Shown here piece after piece: positions 23,824-32,636 of a stretch of 64,000 nt of DNA (within the stretch, counting starts at the first letter, position 1; every line of letters starts with the position of its first letter). This DNA is from an uncultured Oscillospiraceae bacterium (GTDB taxonomy: Bacteria > Bacillota > Clostridia > Oscillospirales > Oscillospiraceae). The notes under the pieces are model-generated. The model searched no databases, was not told the origin of the DNA, and saw nothing but the letters and a program-made list of their open reading frames with translations. Both the position numbers and the translations under genes were made by a program. The stretch covers positions 124,001-188,000 of the forward strand of contig CANRFC010000002.1 of assembly GCA_947629795.1 (NCBI GenBank). Reading direction: 5' to 3'.

Positions 23824-25191
23824 ATGGCAAAACTCACACCCGACGCGACGAGGACGGAGCACGGCCTCGTCATCAATGAGAAGATCATCCCATGGGGGGC
23901 CGTGTGGCCCAAGGACTCGGGCAAGTACAAGAAGGGGCAGAAGTACAAGGCCGACAAGCTGCTCTCCAACGGGACCGGCAAGGTCGCGGGCGTCACCATC
24001 CACAATACCGGGGACCTGGAAAACGTCCAGGAGGACGCCGAGCAGTACACCCGGGCGACGTGGCCCAACGCCAACATGAACGACGCCAGGGTCCACTACT
24101 ACGTCGACGAGGTCAACGCCTGGCAGAACTTGATGGACACGGAGGTCGGATGGCACGCCGAGGACAGCAGCGGCCCGGGCAACGGGACGACCATCTCCAT
24201 CGAGATCATCATGAACGGCAGCGGCAGCGCCGAGGACGTGAAGGCCGAGGAGAACGGGGCCCTCCTCGCCGCGCTGCTCCTCAAGAAGTACGGCCTCGGC
24301 ATCGACAAGCTCTACACACACAATCACTGGATGGGACACCCCGACTCTATCGTCCAGGGGGCCCGGAAGAATTGCCCGGTCTATATCCTCCCCCATTGGT
24401 CGAAGTTCAAGGCCCGGGTCTCCGCTATCCTCGCGGAGCTGGACGGCAGCACCGGGGAAACGGCCCCGAGCTACGCCGAGGGGAAGACCGCGATCATGGG
24501 CGAGGCCGTGGCGACCGCCGCGCAGATGGCTCTGTTTTGCCGGAGCAAGAACGCGGAGCCGAAGCTCACGAGCTGCTCCCTCGAACAGCTCGCGGAGATG
24601 TTCCTCGAGGAGGGCAAGGCCGAGGGCGTCCGGGGCGACGTGGCCTTCGCGCAGAGCCTCCTCGAGACCGGCTACTTCAAGTTCGGCGGAATCGTCCTCC
24701 CGACGCAGAACAACTACGGCGGCCTCGGGGCCCTCAACGGGAACAGCGCGGGACAGGCCGCGAGCTTCCCCGACCCCCGGACGGGCATCCGGGCGCAAAT
24801 CCAGCACTTGAAGGCATACGGCTCGACGGCGGCGCTCGTGAACCCGTGCGTCGACCCGCGCTTCAAGCTCGTCGTCCGGGGCTCGGCGGAGTTCGTCGAG
24901 TGGCTGGGCTCGGCGGACAACCCCAACGGGAAAGGCTGGGCCGTCCCCGGGAAGGGCTACGGGGCGAACATCGTGAAGCTGCTCGAGCAGATCACCGCCC
25001 AGGCGGTCCCGACGCCCGCGCCGCAGCCGGAGCCCGACGACGGCTACCCGGAGGGCGTCCCCGCGTGGCAGAAGGAGGGCCTCGAGAACCTCGTGGAGCG
25101 CGGCATCATCAACTCCCCGGAAGTGTGGAGGCCCCGCATGAAGGAGCCGATCACGGTCGGCGAGATTCTGGCGATCGTCAGCCGGATTTAA
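23824..25191 (+). CDS. Bifunctional endolysin: amidase plus glucosaminidase
   Basis: The 455-residue protein has an N-terminal Amidase_2 domain (about 30-200) with zinc-ligand-type histidines in TIHNTGDLEN, VGWHAEDSSG and THNHWMGHPD. The second domain (about 260-395) is glucosaminidase-like, with AFAQSLLETGYFKFGG (catalytic-type Glu) and QNNYGGLGALNG. A P/E-rich linker leads to a short C-terminal region (VPAWQKEGLENLVERGIINS). It would cleave peptidoglycan at both amide and glycan bonds. No signal peptide is present, so a holin is needed. It lies unusually before mor. Confidence 0.92.
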   Translation: MAKLTPDATRTEHGLVINEKIIPWGAVWPKDSGKYKKGQKYKADKLLSNGTGKVAGVTIHNTGDLENVQEDAEQYTRATWPNANMNDARVHYYVDEVNAWQNLMDTEVGWHAEDSSGPGNGTTISIEIIMNGSGSAEDVKAEENGALLAALLLKKYGLGIDKLYTHNHWMGHPDSIVQGARKNCPVYILPHWSKFKARVSAILAELDGSTGETAPSYAEGKTAIMGEAVATAAQMALFCRSKNAEPKLTSCSLEQLAEMFLEEGKAEGVRGDVAFAQSLLETGYFKFGGIVLPTQNNYGGLGALNGNSAGQAASFPDPRTGIRAQIQHLKAYGSTAALVNPCVDPRFKLVVRGSAEFVEWLGSADNPNGKGWAVPGKGYGANIVKLLEQITAQAVPTPAPQPEPDDGYPEGVPAWQKEGLENLVERGIINSPEVWRPRMKEPITVGEILAIVSRI

Positions 25192-25212
25192 TCCGAGGGG
25201 AGGGCGCAGGAC

Positions 25213-25548
25213 ATGGACGATCTCTCGAAGGGCTTGACCCTCGAGATGCTCTCGGCGGAGCTCTACAAGCAGATCGCCGAGGCGATCGGGACGGACAACT
25301 TCTACAAGCTCGCCGAAGTGGTCGGCGGGACGACCATCTACATCCCGAAGCCGGACAGCCTCACCCGCCCCGTCCGCGACGCCCGCATCAAGGAGGAGTT
25401 CAACGGCTACAATCACCCGGAGCTCGCCCGGAAGTATGGGGTCACAGAGCGATGGGTCCGGCAGCTTTGCGGCCCCGGTCAGACCGAAGGACAACTCGAC
25501 CTCTTTTCCTCCTACATGGACGGCCCGGAGACGGCATCCGAAAACTAA
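25213..25548 (+). CDS. Mor-family middle transcription activator
   Basis: The 111-residue protein matches the Mor/C family: YKLAEVVGGTTIYIPKPDSL (dimerisation part), then IKEEFNGYNHPELARKYGVT with the HTH ERWVRQLC. Mu Mor binds a dyad upstream of the middle promoter and recruits polymerase. It is the only Mor/C-type gene in the prophage, so it may drive all late genes directly. The ATG is at 25213. A hairpin follows its stop. Confidence 0.9.
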   Translation: MDDLSKGLTLEMLSAELYKQIAEAIGTDNFYKLAEVVGGTTIYIPKPDSLTRPVRDARIKEEFNGYNHPELARKYGVTERWVRQLCGPGQTEGQLDLFSSYMDGPETASEN

Positions 25549-25592
25549 ACTCTTAGAAGTGCTTCGTATGTAACATTCCGAAAATGTGCGAT

Positions 25593-25629
25593 AAATTAGA
25601 GATGAGCTTTAGCTCATCTCTAATTTTTT
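25593..25629 (+). terminator. Strong terminator between mor and the late operon
   Basis: AATTAGAGATGAGC pairs perfectly with GCTCATCTCTAATT around a 4-nt loop, followed by TTTTTG. Only 25 nt separate it from the holin ATG. A dyad ACATT-N5-AATGT at 25573-25587 just upstream could be an activator site. Confidence 0.85.
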
Positions 25630-25653
25630 GCGCCAAAAGGAGGCAGATCAAAC

Positions 25654-26175
25654 ATGAACATGGAAGTCATCACAAGCGCGGCGAGCGAGGTCCTCGTCAA
25701 CGTCGTCCTCGCCGTCATCACCCTCGCCGGGGCCTATGCCGTGTACTACATCCGGCTCGCCGGGACGAAGGTGAAGGAGCAGACGTCGCAGATCAAGGAC
25801 GAATCGGCCCGGAAGGTGCTCGAGAACGCCCTCGCCGACGTGCTCAACCTCGCGACGCTCTCGGTCGGGGCGATGGAGCAGACCACGGCCCGGGCCCTTC
25901 GCGACGCCGTGAAGGCCGGAGCAGCGAACCGTGAGGAGCTGCTCGCTCTCGGGAAACAGGTCTTCGACGAGGTCAAGGCCGCGATCGCGCCGGAGGCGCA
26001 GCGGGTCATCACCGAGAACCTGGGCAGCTTCGACGAGTATCTCCGCAAGTGCATCGAGGACGCCGTCCTCAAGGTCAAGAACGCCGACCCCATCCTCACC
26101 CTCCCGGGCGAAGTGCTGGACGGCGTCACGATCACCACCGAGCAGACCGTAGAGACGCCCGACGTCGGGCAGTAA
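25654..26175 (+). CDS. Holin, LLH superfamily
   Basis: The 173-residue protein has one N-terminal transmembrane segment (VLVNVVLAVITLAGAYAVYY), then a long helical region (DESARKVLENALADVLNLAT, EELLALGKQVFDEVKAAIAP) and FDEYLRKCIEDAVLKVK. This is the phage_holin_6/LLH layout. It would release the endolysin. It is the first gene after the mor terminator and has AAAAGGAGG upstream. Confidence 0.85.
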   Translation: MNMEVITSAASEVLVNVVLAVITLAGAYAVYYIRLAGTKVKEQTSQIKDESARKVLENALADVLNLATLSVGAMEQTTARALRDAVKAGAANREELLALGKQVFDEVKAAIAPEAQRVITENLGSFDEYLRKCIEDAVLKVKNADPILTLPGEVLDGVTITTEQTVETPDVGQ

Positions 26176-26186
26176 GGAGGACCACC

Positions 26187-26486
26187 ATGGACGGAGCGAC
26201 CATCGCGATGTTCGTCTTCCAGACGATCATCACGGCGATCGTCGGCATCGCCGCGTGGGGAGTGAAGAACGCGATCGGCGAGCTCAAGGGAGCGATCACC
26301 GAGCTCAAGGCCCAGGACAAGGAGAACGCCGACGAGATCGCAAAGGTCGAGAAGGAGCTCAACAGCCTCAAGGCCGACCTCCCCCTCATCTACGTCACCC
26401 GGGAGGACTTCATCCGGGTCTCGAACAACATCGACCACAAACTCGACAAGCTGCTCTACAAGAACGCCGCAGCGAAGGAGGGGTAA
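26187..26486 (+). CDS. Membrane-anchored coiled-coil protein (XhlA-like)
   Basis: The 99-residue protein has an N-terminal membrane helix (ATIAMFVFQTIITAIVGIAA) followed by a coiled coil (LKAQDKENADEIAKVEKELN). This layout recalls XhlA or Mu-type small lysis proteins. It follows the holin after 11 nt, with AAGGAGG at the start. Its membership of the lysis module is inferred; it could instead be a spanin-like partner. Confidence 0.65.
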   Translation: MDGATIAMFVFQTIITAIVGIAAWGVKNAIGELKGAITELKAQDKENADEIAKVEKELNSLKADLPLIYVTREDFIRVSNNIDHKLDKLLYKNAAAKEG

Positions 26487-26489
26487 AGC

Positions 26490-26813
26490 ATGGCAATCTT
26501 TGACGACATCACCGAGCAGGAGATCAAGCAGAACAAGGCAATCCGGGGCTATATCGTCCGGGCCCTGGCAAAGGGGACACAAAACTCCCTCCTCGTCCGG
26601 CAGATCACGAACGCCCTCCTCGCGGACAACCTCATCACCGTCCCGGACATCTCGAAGCACCTGTCCTATCTGAAAGACGGCGGCTACATCGAGTTCACCG
26701 ACCGCCGGGCGAACTCCTACAACGCCTACCGGCGCGACGCCGTCATCAAGCTCACGAAGGCCGGAGTCGACCTCGTGGAAGGGACCCGGGAGGACCCGGG
26801 CGTCGATGTCTAA
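26490..26813 (+). CDS. Winged-helix phage protein, Mu gp26 position
   Basis: The 107-residue protein has a winged-helix fold pattern: IRGYIVRALAKGTQNSLLVR, then LITVPDISKHLSYLKDGGYI and IKLTKAGVDLVEGT. It resembles the VpaChn25_0724-type protein found before the small terminase in Mu-like phages (Mu gp26 position). Its role is unknown. It overlaps the next gene by 8 nt. Confidence 0.75.
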   Translation: MAIFDDITEQEIKQNKAIRGYIVRALAKGTQNSLLVRQITNALLADNLITVPDISKHLSYLKDGGYIEFTDRRANSYNAYRRDAVIKLTKAGVDLVEGTREDPGVDV

Positions 26814-27375
26814 GGAGCGACGCCGGACGCGAGTGAGTTCCACGGTCGACAAGCTCCCGGACGAAGTCAAGACGGAGCTCGACCTCAAGCTCGCGGACAC
26901 GGCGAACACCTACGCCGAGCTCGCCGAGTGGCTCAAGGCGGAGGGCTACGACGTCAGCAAGTCGGCGATCGGGCGCTATGCAATCCGCAGCACGAAGGCC
27001 GCGCAGCGGGTCGCCGAGACCATCCAGCGCACACAGGCGATCGCCCAGGCGGTCGAAGCGCATCCCGACCTCGACTACACGAAGGCGGCCTCCATGGTGC
27101 TCATGGACGGCCTCATGCAGCGGGTCAGCACGGCGGAGGACGACTTCGCCGAGATGCCTCTCGACAAGGCCGGGCGGCTCATCGCCTCCCTGTCCAGGAA
27201 CGCGACCTATGAGAAGCGCGTCCGGCAGGACATGAAGAAGAAGGCCGAGCTCGCCTTCGACCAACTCGAGGCCGAGCTCATGGCGGCGATCAAGCAGCAC
27301 CCCGAACTCGCGGGCGAGCTGCATGACGTCCTCGCGAGGGCCCGGGAGAAGGTGCTCACAGATGGCGAAGATTAA
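26806..27375 (+). CDS. Small terminase subunit-like (Mu gp27, DUF3486)
   Basis: The 189-residue protein follows the DUF3486 pattern: RRRTRVSSTVDKLPDEVKTE, LAEWLKAEGYDVSKSAIGRY, and a helical C-terminal half. Mu gp27 is the presumed small terminase that recognises packaging sites. It overlaps the large subunit by 14 nt. Confidence 0.85.
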   Translation: MSKERRRTRVSSTVDKLPDEVKTELDLKLADTANTYAELAEWLKAEGYDVSKSAIGRYAIRSTKAAQRVAETIQRTQAIAQAVEAHPDLDYTKAASMVLMDGLMQRVSTAEDDFAEMPLDKAGRLIASLSRNATYEKRVRQDMKKKAELAFDQLEAELMAAIKQHPELAGELHDVLARAREKVLTDGED

Positions 27376-29134
27376 CCTCAAGGACTACCTCGAACGGCTC
27401 GAGGAGCCGGAAGACCGCGAGGCGGTCGCGAATCGGGAATATCAGCGCGAGCTTTTTGAGCAGTACGTCCAGAAGGGCGACAACTTCCCCGAGCTCCGGG
27501 CGCAGCTCCTCCGGGACTTCAAGGCCGGGGCAGAACTCACCGGGCCCGGGGGTTTGCGCCGGAAGCTCGGAGCGGTCGACCTGGGCTACTTCGGGCGGGC
27601 CTACCTCCCGCACTACTTCGTCCGCCCGTCCCCCGCGTTTCATGAGGAGCTCGACCGCATCTATAGGGAGGGCGTCATGAAGGGGATGAACCCCCTCGAG
27701 GACGCGAAGAAGATCAGCAGGGCGGACGGATGCCGGAGGGCCGTCGAAGCCCCCCGAGGCCACGCAAAGAGCACGAACTTCACCTTCAAGGACTCCATCC
27801 ACGCGGCGGTCTACGCCTACAAGCACTACGAGATCATCCTCTCGGACAGCTCGGAACAGGCCGAGGGCTTCCTCAATGACATCAAGACGGAGCTCGAGGA
27901 GAACAACGCGCTCAAGGAGGACTTCGGGGAGCTCGAGGGCCGCGTCTGGAAGGCGTCCGTCATCCTCCTCTCGAACGGGGTCAAGATCGAGGCCCTGGGC
28001 GCGGGGAAGAAGATCAGAGGCCGACGCCACAAACAATGGCGGCCCGACCTCATCCTATGCGACGATCTCGAGAACGACGAGAACGTCAACACCCCGGAGC
28101 AGCGGAAGAAGCTCCGGGACTGGTTCTACAAGGCCGTCTCGAAGGCGGGCGACACCTACACGGACATCGTCTACATCGGGACGCTGCTCCACTACGACGC
28201 CCTCCTCGCGAACGTGGCGAAGAACCCGGAGTATGAGGCCGTCCGCTACAAGGGCGTCATCTCCTTCGCCACAAATACGGAGCTTTGGGCCGCGTGGGAG
28301 GCGATCTACACCGACCTCGAGAACCCGAGGCACAAGGAGGACGCCGAGAACTTCTTCGAGGCGAACAAGGCCGAGATGCTCGAAGGGGCGGCGGTCTTGT
28401 GGGAGGAGAAGCTCCCCTACTACGCCTTGATGGTCATGAGAATATCCGAGGGCGAGGCGTCCTTCTCCTCGGAAATCCAGAACGAACCCATCGACCCCGA
28501 GAACTGCGCCTTCGCGGAGGAGTGGTTCGACTACTACGACGACGGGCAGCTCCCCCCGGACTTCTCCGAGCCGAAGTACATCTTCATCGGCGCGAACGAC
28601 CCGTCCCTCGGCAAGAACCGCAAGAGCGACACGTCGGCGATCATCGGCCTTGCGAAGGACACCGGGACCGGCTACCTCTACGTCGTCATCGCCGACGTCG
28701 CCAAAAGGAAGCCGGACAAGATCATCGACGACGCGATCGAGACCTCCCGGAGGCTCAAGCGGGAGTTCAAGAAGCCGTTCTACAAGTTCGGCGTCGAGAC
28801 GGTTCAATTCCAATACTATTTCGCCTCGGTCATGAAGCAGAAGTCGGCGGAGTGCGGCGAGTACCTCCCCATCGAGGAGATCAACAGCGTCGCGAACAAG
28901 GACGCCCGGATTCAGAGCTTGCAGCCCTTCGTCAAGAACGGCTACCTCAAGTTCTCCAAGAAGCACAAGACCCTCATCGACCAAATGCTCAAGTACCCCA
29001 TGGGAAAGAACGACGACGCCCCCGACGCCTTGCAGATGGCGGTCGCCCTCGCCCTCTCCGTGAAGGCGGGCGGCTCGCTGGGCTACGAGTCCGTCGCCGG
29101 TCGGAGCGTGAAGTTCAAGGCCGGGGCCTACTAA
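27362..29134 (+). CDS. Large terminase subunit (Mu gp28-like)
   Basis: The 590-residue protein has an ATPase motor with Walker A-like VEAPRGHAKSTNF near residue 130 and Walker B DLILCDDLENDEN near 230. The RNase-H-like nuclease begins FIGANDPSLGKN near 410 and closes with MGKNDDAPDALQMAVA. It pumps and cuts DNA by headful packaging, which in Mu also packages flanking host DNA. The ATG at 27362 follows GGGAGAAGG and overlaps the small subunit. Confidence 0.92.
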   Translation: MAKINLKDYLERLEEPEDREAVANREYQRELFEQYVQKGDNFPELRAQLLRDFKAGAELTGPGGLRRKLGAVDLGYFGRAYLPHYFVRPSPAFHEELDRIYREGVMKGMNPLEDAKKISRADGCRRAVEAPRGHAKSTNFTFKDSIHAAVYAYKHYEIILSDSSEQAEGFLNDIKTELEENNALKEDFGELEGRVWKASVILLSNGVKIEALGAGKKIRGRRHKQWRPDLILCDDLENDENVNTPEQRKKLRDWFYKAVSKAGDTYTDIVYIGTLLHYDALLANVAKNPEYEAVRYKGVISFATNTELWAAWEAIYTDLENPRHKEDAENFFEANKAEMLEGAAVLWEEKLPYYALMVMRISEGEASFSSEIQNEPIDPENCAFAEEWFDYYDDGQLPPDFSEPKYIFIGANDPSLGKNRKSDTSAIIGLAKDTGTGYLYVVIADVAKRKPDKIIDDAIETSRRLKREFKKPFYKFGVETVQFQYYFASVMKQKSAECGEYLPIEEINSVANKDARIQSLQPFVKNGYLKFSKKHKTLIDQMLKYPMGKNDDAPDALQMAVALALSVKAGGSLGYESVAGRSVKFKAGAY

Positions 29135-29150
29135 GGAAGGAGGCGAATAT

Positions 29151-30770
29151 ATGGCAAAGAAGAAACGGGCAGCACAGCAGCGCAGCCCCCAAGCTCCGGC
29201 GCTCCCGAGGCCCGAGACCCGTGAGATCGCCGTCGCGCAGATCACGGACAAATACAGTGAATACCCCTCGGACGGCCTCACCCCCGTCCGGCTCGCGGAA
29301 ATCTTCAAGGAGGCCGACGCCGGGGACGTGCTCCGTCAAGCCGAGCTTTTCGAGGAGATGGAGGAGAAGGACCCGCATCTCTTTTCACAGCTACAGACCC
29401 GGAAGAACGCCGTCACCGGCCTCGACTTCGAGATCATCCCCTTCGACTCCGACGACCCCCGGGACAAGGAGATCGCCGAGTTCGTGGAGACGCAGATCAA
29501 CGGCATCGAGGGGCTCGAGGACATCATGCTCGACCTCCTGGACGCGATCGGGAAGGGCTTCGCGGTCAGTGAAATCATGTGGGGCTATGACGAGGGCCAC
29601 GTCGTCGTGACGGACATCCGCAGCCGGCAGCAGAAACGCTTCTTTTGGGACAGCACCGACGACTCCTTCCAGGTCCGCACAGCCGAGGCCCCCGGGGGGA
29701 TGCAGCTCCCGAAGAACAAGTTCATCCTCCACCGCTACAAGGCCCGCAGCGGGCACACCTCGCGGGCGGGCGTCCTCCGGGTCTGCGCCTGGATGTATCT
29801 GTTCAAGAACTACACCCTCAAGGATTGGGTCGCGTTTTGCGAGGTCTACGGGATGCCGCTCCGCCTCGGCAAGTATCAGCCGGGCGCGAGTGAGGCGGAC
29901 AAGCGGGCCCTCATGCAAGCCCTCATCCAGATCGGCGCGGACGCGGCGGGCATCTTCCCGGACGGGACGACGATCGACTTCGTGAACACCGAGAAAGCGA
30001 GCTCGATCGACCTCTATGAGCGGCTCGCCCGCTACTGCGACGAGCAGATCAGCAAGGCGATTCTCGGGCAGACCTTGACGAGTGACTCGGGCGGCGGCAG
30101 CTACGCGCAGAGCAAGACGCACAACGACGTCCGCCACGACCTCACCGTCGCCGACTGCAAGGCCCTCGCCGCGACCTTCCGCCGCGACCTCATCCGGCCC
30201 CTCGTGGAGTTCAACTTCGGCGAAGACAAGCGCATCCCCTATATGCGCTTCGACGCCGAGGAGTCGGAGGACCTCGAGCAGACGGCGAACATCCTCGGCG
30301 TCCTTATCGAGAAGACGGGGCTCAAGGTCCCGACGAGCTACATCTACAAGAAGTTCAGCATCCCCAAGCCGGAGGGCAACGAGGAGATCGCGGCCCCGGC
30401 GACACCGGCAGCACCGGCAGCACCCGGCGCAGGGTTCGGCGGCCTGTCCTTCAAAAATCAGCCCGCAGCGGCGCAGATCGCGCTCAAGGCCCCGCCCATG
30501 GGCGACCATGGGACGCAGGACCGCATCGACCGGCTCGCAGCCGTGGCGACGAAGAAAAGCGCCGGGGCCTTCAAGAAAGCGTTCGGCCCGGTTCTCAAAT
30601 TACTTGAGAAAGTAGACACCCTCGAGGAGCTCCGGGACATGATGGAGGACGACAAGACCGTCGCCTCGCTCTATGAGGAGATGGACGTCTCCGACGTCGA
30701 GGAGCTGCTTCAAAAGGTCATGGTCTACGCCAACCTCGAGGGGAGGGCGGTCGAAGATGGACGAGCTTGA
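29151..30770 (+). CDS. Portal protein (Mu gp29, DUF935)
   Basis: The 539-residue protein has DUF935 hallmarks: SDGLTPVRLAEIFKEADAGD, FSQLQTRKNAVTGLDFEIIP, DAIGKGFAVSEIMWGYDEGH, FKNYTLKDWVAFCEVYGMPL and GQTLTSDSGGGSYAQSKTHN. It forms the dodecameric DNA channel at a capsid vertex. A C-terminal extension is A/P-rich (APATPAAPAAPGAGFGG), then helical. The next gene overlaps by 14 nt. Confidence 0.93.
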   Translation: MAKKKRAAQQRSPQAPALPRPETREIAVAQITDKYSEYPSDGLTPVRLAEIFKEADAGDVLRQAELFEEMEEKDPHLFSQLQTRKNAVTGLDFEIIPFDSDDPRDKEIAEFVETQINGIEGLEDIMLDLLDAIGKGFAVSEIMWGYDEGHVVVTDIRSRQQKRFFWDSTDDSFQVRTAEAPGGMQLPKNKFILHRYKARSGHTSRAGVLRVCAWMYLFKNYTLKDWVAFCEVYGMPLRLGKYQPGASEADKRALMQALIQIGADAAGIFPDGTTIDFVNTEKASSIDLYERLARYCDEQISKAILGQTLTSDSGGGSYAQSKTHNDVRHDLTVADCKALAATFRRDLIRPLVEFNFGEDKRIPYMRFDAEESEDLEQTANILGVLIEKTGLKVPTSYIYKKFSIPKPEGNEEIAAPATPAAPAAPGAGFGGLSFKNQPAAAQIALKAPPMGDHGTQDRIDRLAAVATKKSAGAFKKAFGPVLKLLEKVDTLEELRDMMEDDKTVASLYEEMDVSDVEELLQKVMVYANLEGRAVEDGRA

Positions 30771-31470
30771 GGCCACGTTCACCCGGAAGGACATGACCTT
30801 CGAGGAGGCCGTCAACTACTTCAAGGGCCGCGTCCCGGTCACGGCGGACGTGTTCTACAGCATCGCCGAGCAATACCGGGGCCTCGCGTTCACCGTCTCC
30901 GGCTACACGAAGGCCCAGGTCCTCAAGAAGTTCTACGACGAGCTCCTCGCCGCGCTGGAAGAAGGGAACACCCTCGGCGAGTTCCGCTCCCGGATGAACG
31001 ACTTCCTCGAGGCCGAAGGCTACGAGGGCCTCGACCCCCTGCAAGCGGACAACATCTTCCGCACCAACATACAGACCGCCTACAACGTGGGCCACTATGA
31101 GCAGATGACAGACCCCGCCGTCGTGAAGCTCCGCCCCTTCTGGCAGTATGACGCCGTCAATGACAGGCACACCCGCCCGAGTCACCTCGCGATGGACGGG
31201 AAGGTCTACCCGGCAGATCATCCAGTTTGGGACGTGTGGTTCCCCCCGAACGGCTTTAGATGCCGTTGCACCGTGAGGACCCTCTCGAAGCGGCAAGTCG
31301 AGCGGCAGGGGCTCAAGGTCGAGAACAGCTTCCCGGCCCTCGCCCCCGACCCGCACTTCGGGACCAACGCCGCGAAGGTGCAGTTCTCGCCCGACCTCAA
31401 GGGCTACCCCGCCCCCCTCGTGAAGGCATACAAGCGGAGGGAAGCGGAGAACCCCGTCAGAACGCCGTGA
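30757..31470 (+). CDS. Head morphogenesis protein (Mu gpF-like)
   Basis: The 237-residue protein shows the phage Mu F-like domain: GLDPLQADNIFRTNIQTAYN, FWQYDAVNDRHTRPSHLAMD, VWFPPNGFRCRCTVRTLSKR. It is a minor head protein associated with the portal, needed for head assembly. The ATG at 30757 has GGGAGGGCGG upstream. It is shorter than Mu F. Confidence 0.9.
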   Translation: MDELEATFTRKDMTFEEAVNYFKGRVPVTADVFYSIAEQYRGLAFTVSGYTKAQVLKKFYDELLAALEEGNTLGEFRSRMNDFLEAEGYEGLDPLQADNIFRTNIQTAYNVGHYEQMTDPAVVKLRPFWQYDAVNDRHTRPSHLAMDGKVYPADHPVWDVWFPPNGFRCRCTVRTLSKRQVERQGLKVENSFPALAPDPHFGTNAAKVQFSPDLKGYPAPLVKAYKRREAENPVRTP

Positions 31471-31507
31471 GAGCCCCGAGAAGCGCCGAGGGGCGGGAGG
31501 GTCCGGG

Positions 31508-31559
31508 AGCACGTCGGGGGCGTGTGGCCCCCGTTATAACGCCGTTTAACGGCGTTATA
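31508..31559 (+). other. Two adjacent hairpins between gpF and protease genes
   Basis: CGGGGG/CCCCCG near 31515-31533 and TATAACGCCGTT/AACGGCGTTATA (31535-31559) occur in the 116-nt gap. No T-run follows, so mRNA stabilisation or processing is more likely than termination. Confidence 0.55.
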
Positions 31560-31586
31560 GAGGCAAACAAGGAGGACACCGAAAAA

Positions 31587-32630
31587 ATGAACGACATTCT
31601 CACGCTCAAGGGCGGCGAAGTGGACGTCGGAGGGGCCCCGGAGATCATCACCATCCTCCCCCTCGGTCACGTCGTCAGCACGAAGGGCGAGTTCGACGTC
31701 GACGAGGAGAGCTTCGAGAGCATGAAGGCGCAGATCGCGCAGCATGGCGTCGACCTCGTCATCGACTACGAGCACCAAACTCTCACGGGAGAGAGGGCCC
31801 CCGCCGCCGGATGGGTCAAGGAGCTCATTCTCGACGCCGGGCACATCAAGGCCCGGGTCGAGTGGACGCCCCCGGCGAGGAGCTACCTCGAGAACAAAGA
31901 GTATAGATACCTCTCCCCGGTCATCAACGTCCGCAAGTCGGACAAGAAGGCGACGGGCCTCCACTCCCTCGCCTTGACTAACACACCGGCAATCGAGGGG
32001 ATGACCCCGATCGTCAATTCTTCAACTTTCAAAGGAGGACAAAACAACATGGAGGAGATCATCAAGAAGCTCGCGGAGCTGCTCGGCTTGCCCGAGGACG
32101 CCACGGGCGAGCAGGTCGTCGAGGCGCTCAAGGCGTGTGTCGAGGAGAACAAGAGCCTCAAGGATGCCGCCAACGCCGCGCCGCCCGCCAACGCCCCGGA
32201 GAAGGACACGGTCGTCGCGAACAAGGCCGTCTTCGATCTCCTGGGCCTCAAGAGTGACGCCACGACCGCCGACGTCACCGCCTCGATCATGGCGCTCAAG
32301 GGCGGCATCGACGGGCGCGTCAAGGCCCTCGAGGAGCAGCTCGCGAACCGCGACGCGACCGAGGCCGTCGAGATGGCGCTCAAGGCCGGGAAGATCACCC
32401 CGGCGCAGAAGGAATGGGCCCAGGACTACGCCCTCAAGAGCCCCGAGGGGTTCAAGGCGTTCGTCGAGAAGGCCCCCCAGGTCGTCCCCATGAGCGAGAT
32501 CATGGGCGGCGTGGCCCTCAAGGACGAGCCCGAGAAGCTGGACGACGCGACGCTGCTCGTCTGCTCGCAGCTCGGCATCGACCCCGAGGACGTCAAGAAG
32601 TACAACGGCAAGAACAAGAAGGAGGTCTAA
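31587..32630 (+). CDS. Prohead protease/scaffold (Mu gpI-like)
   Basis: The 347-residue protein has an N-terminal protease domain (IITILPLGHVVSTKGEFDVD, LVIDYEHQT, RYLSPVINVRKSDKKATGLH, SLALTNTPAIEGMTP) typical of Mu I. The C-terminal part is a helical scaffold region (EIIKKLAELLGLPEDATGEQ, then VKALEEQLANRDATEAVEMA). It processes head proteins during capsid maturation. GGAGGACACC precedes the ATG. Confidence 0.9.
   Translation: MNDILTLKGGEVDVGGAPEIITILPLGHVVSTKGEFDVDEESFESMKAQIAQHGVDLVIDYEHQTLTGERAPAAGWVKELILDAGHIKARVEWTPPARSYLENKEYRYLSPVINVRKSDKKATGLHSLALTNTPAIEGMTPIVNSSTFKGGQNNMEEIIKKLAELLGLPEDATGEQVVEALKACVEENKSLKDAANAAPPANAPEKDTVVANKAVFDLLGLKSDATTADVTASIMALKGGIDGRVKALEEQLANRDATEAVEMALKAGKITPAQKEWAQDYALKSPEGFKAFVEKAPQVVPMSEIMGGVALKDEPEKLDDATLLVCSQLGIDPEDVKKYNGKNKKEV
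32049..32630 (+). CDS. Nested scaffold protein (Mu gpZ-like) from an internal start
   Basis: An in-frame ATG at 32049 inside the protease gene is preceded by a strong AAAGGAGG (32031-32038), matching the ribosome sites of real genes here. Translation would give a 193-residue scaffold (MEEIIKKLAELLGLPEDATG...) without the protease domain. Mu makes gpZ in exactly this way. Expression is inferred from the ribosome site. Confidence 0.7.
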   Translation: MEEIIKKLAELLGLPEDATGEQVVEALKACVEENKSLKDAANAAPPANAPEKDTVVANKAVFDLLGLKSDATTADVTASIMALKGGIDGRVKALEEQLANRDATEAVEMALKAGKITPAQKEWAQDYALKSPEGFKAFVEKAPQVVPMSEIMGGVALKDEPEKLDDATLLVCSQLGIDPEDVKKYNGKNKKEV

Positions 32631-32636
32631 GACACC

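Noticed and set aside
31535-31559. Terminator between gpF and protease genes
   Set aside because: No U-run follows and all downstream head and tail genes need the same transcript.
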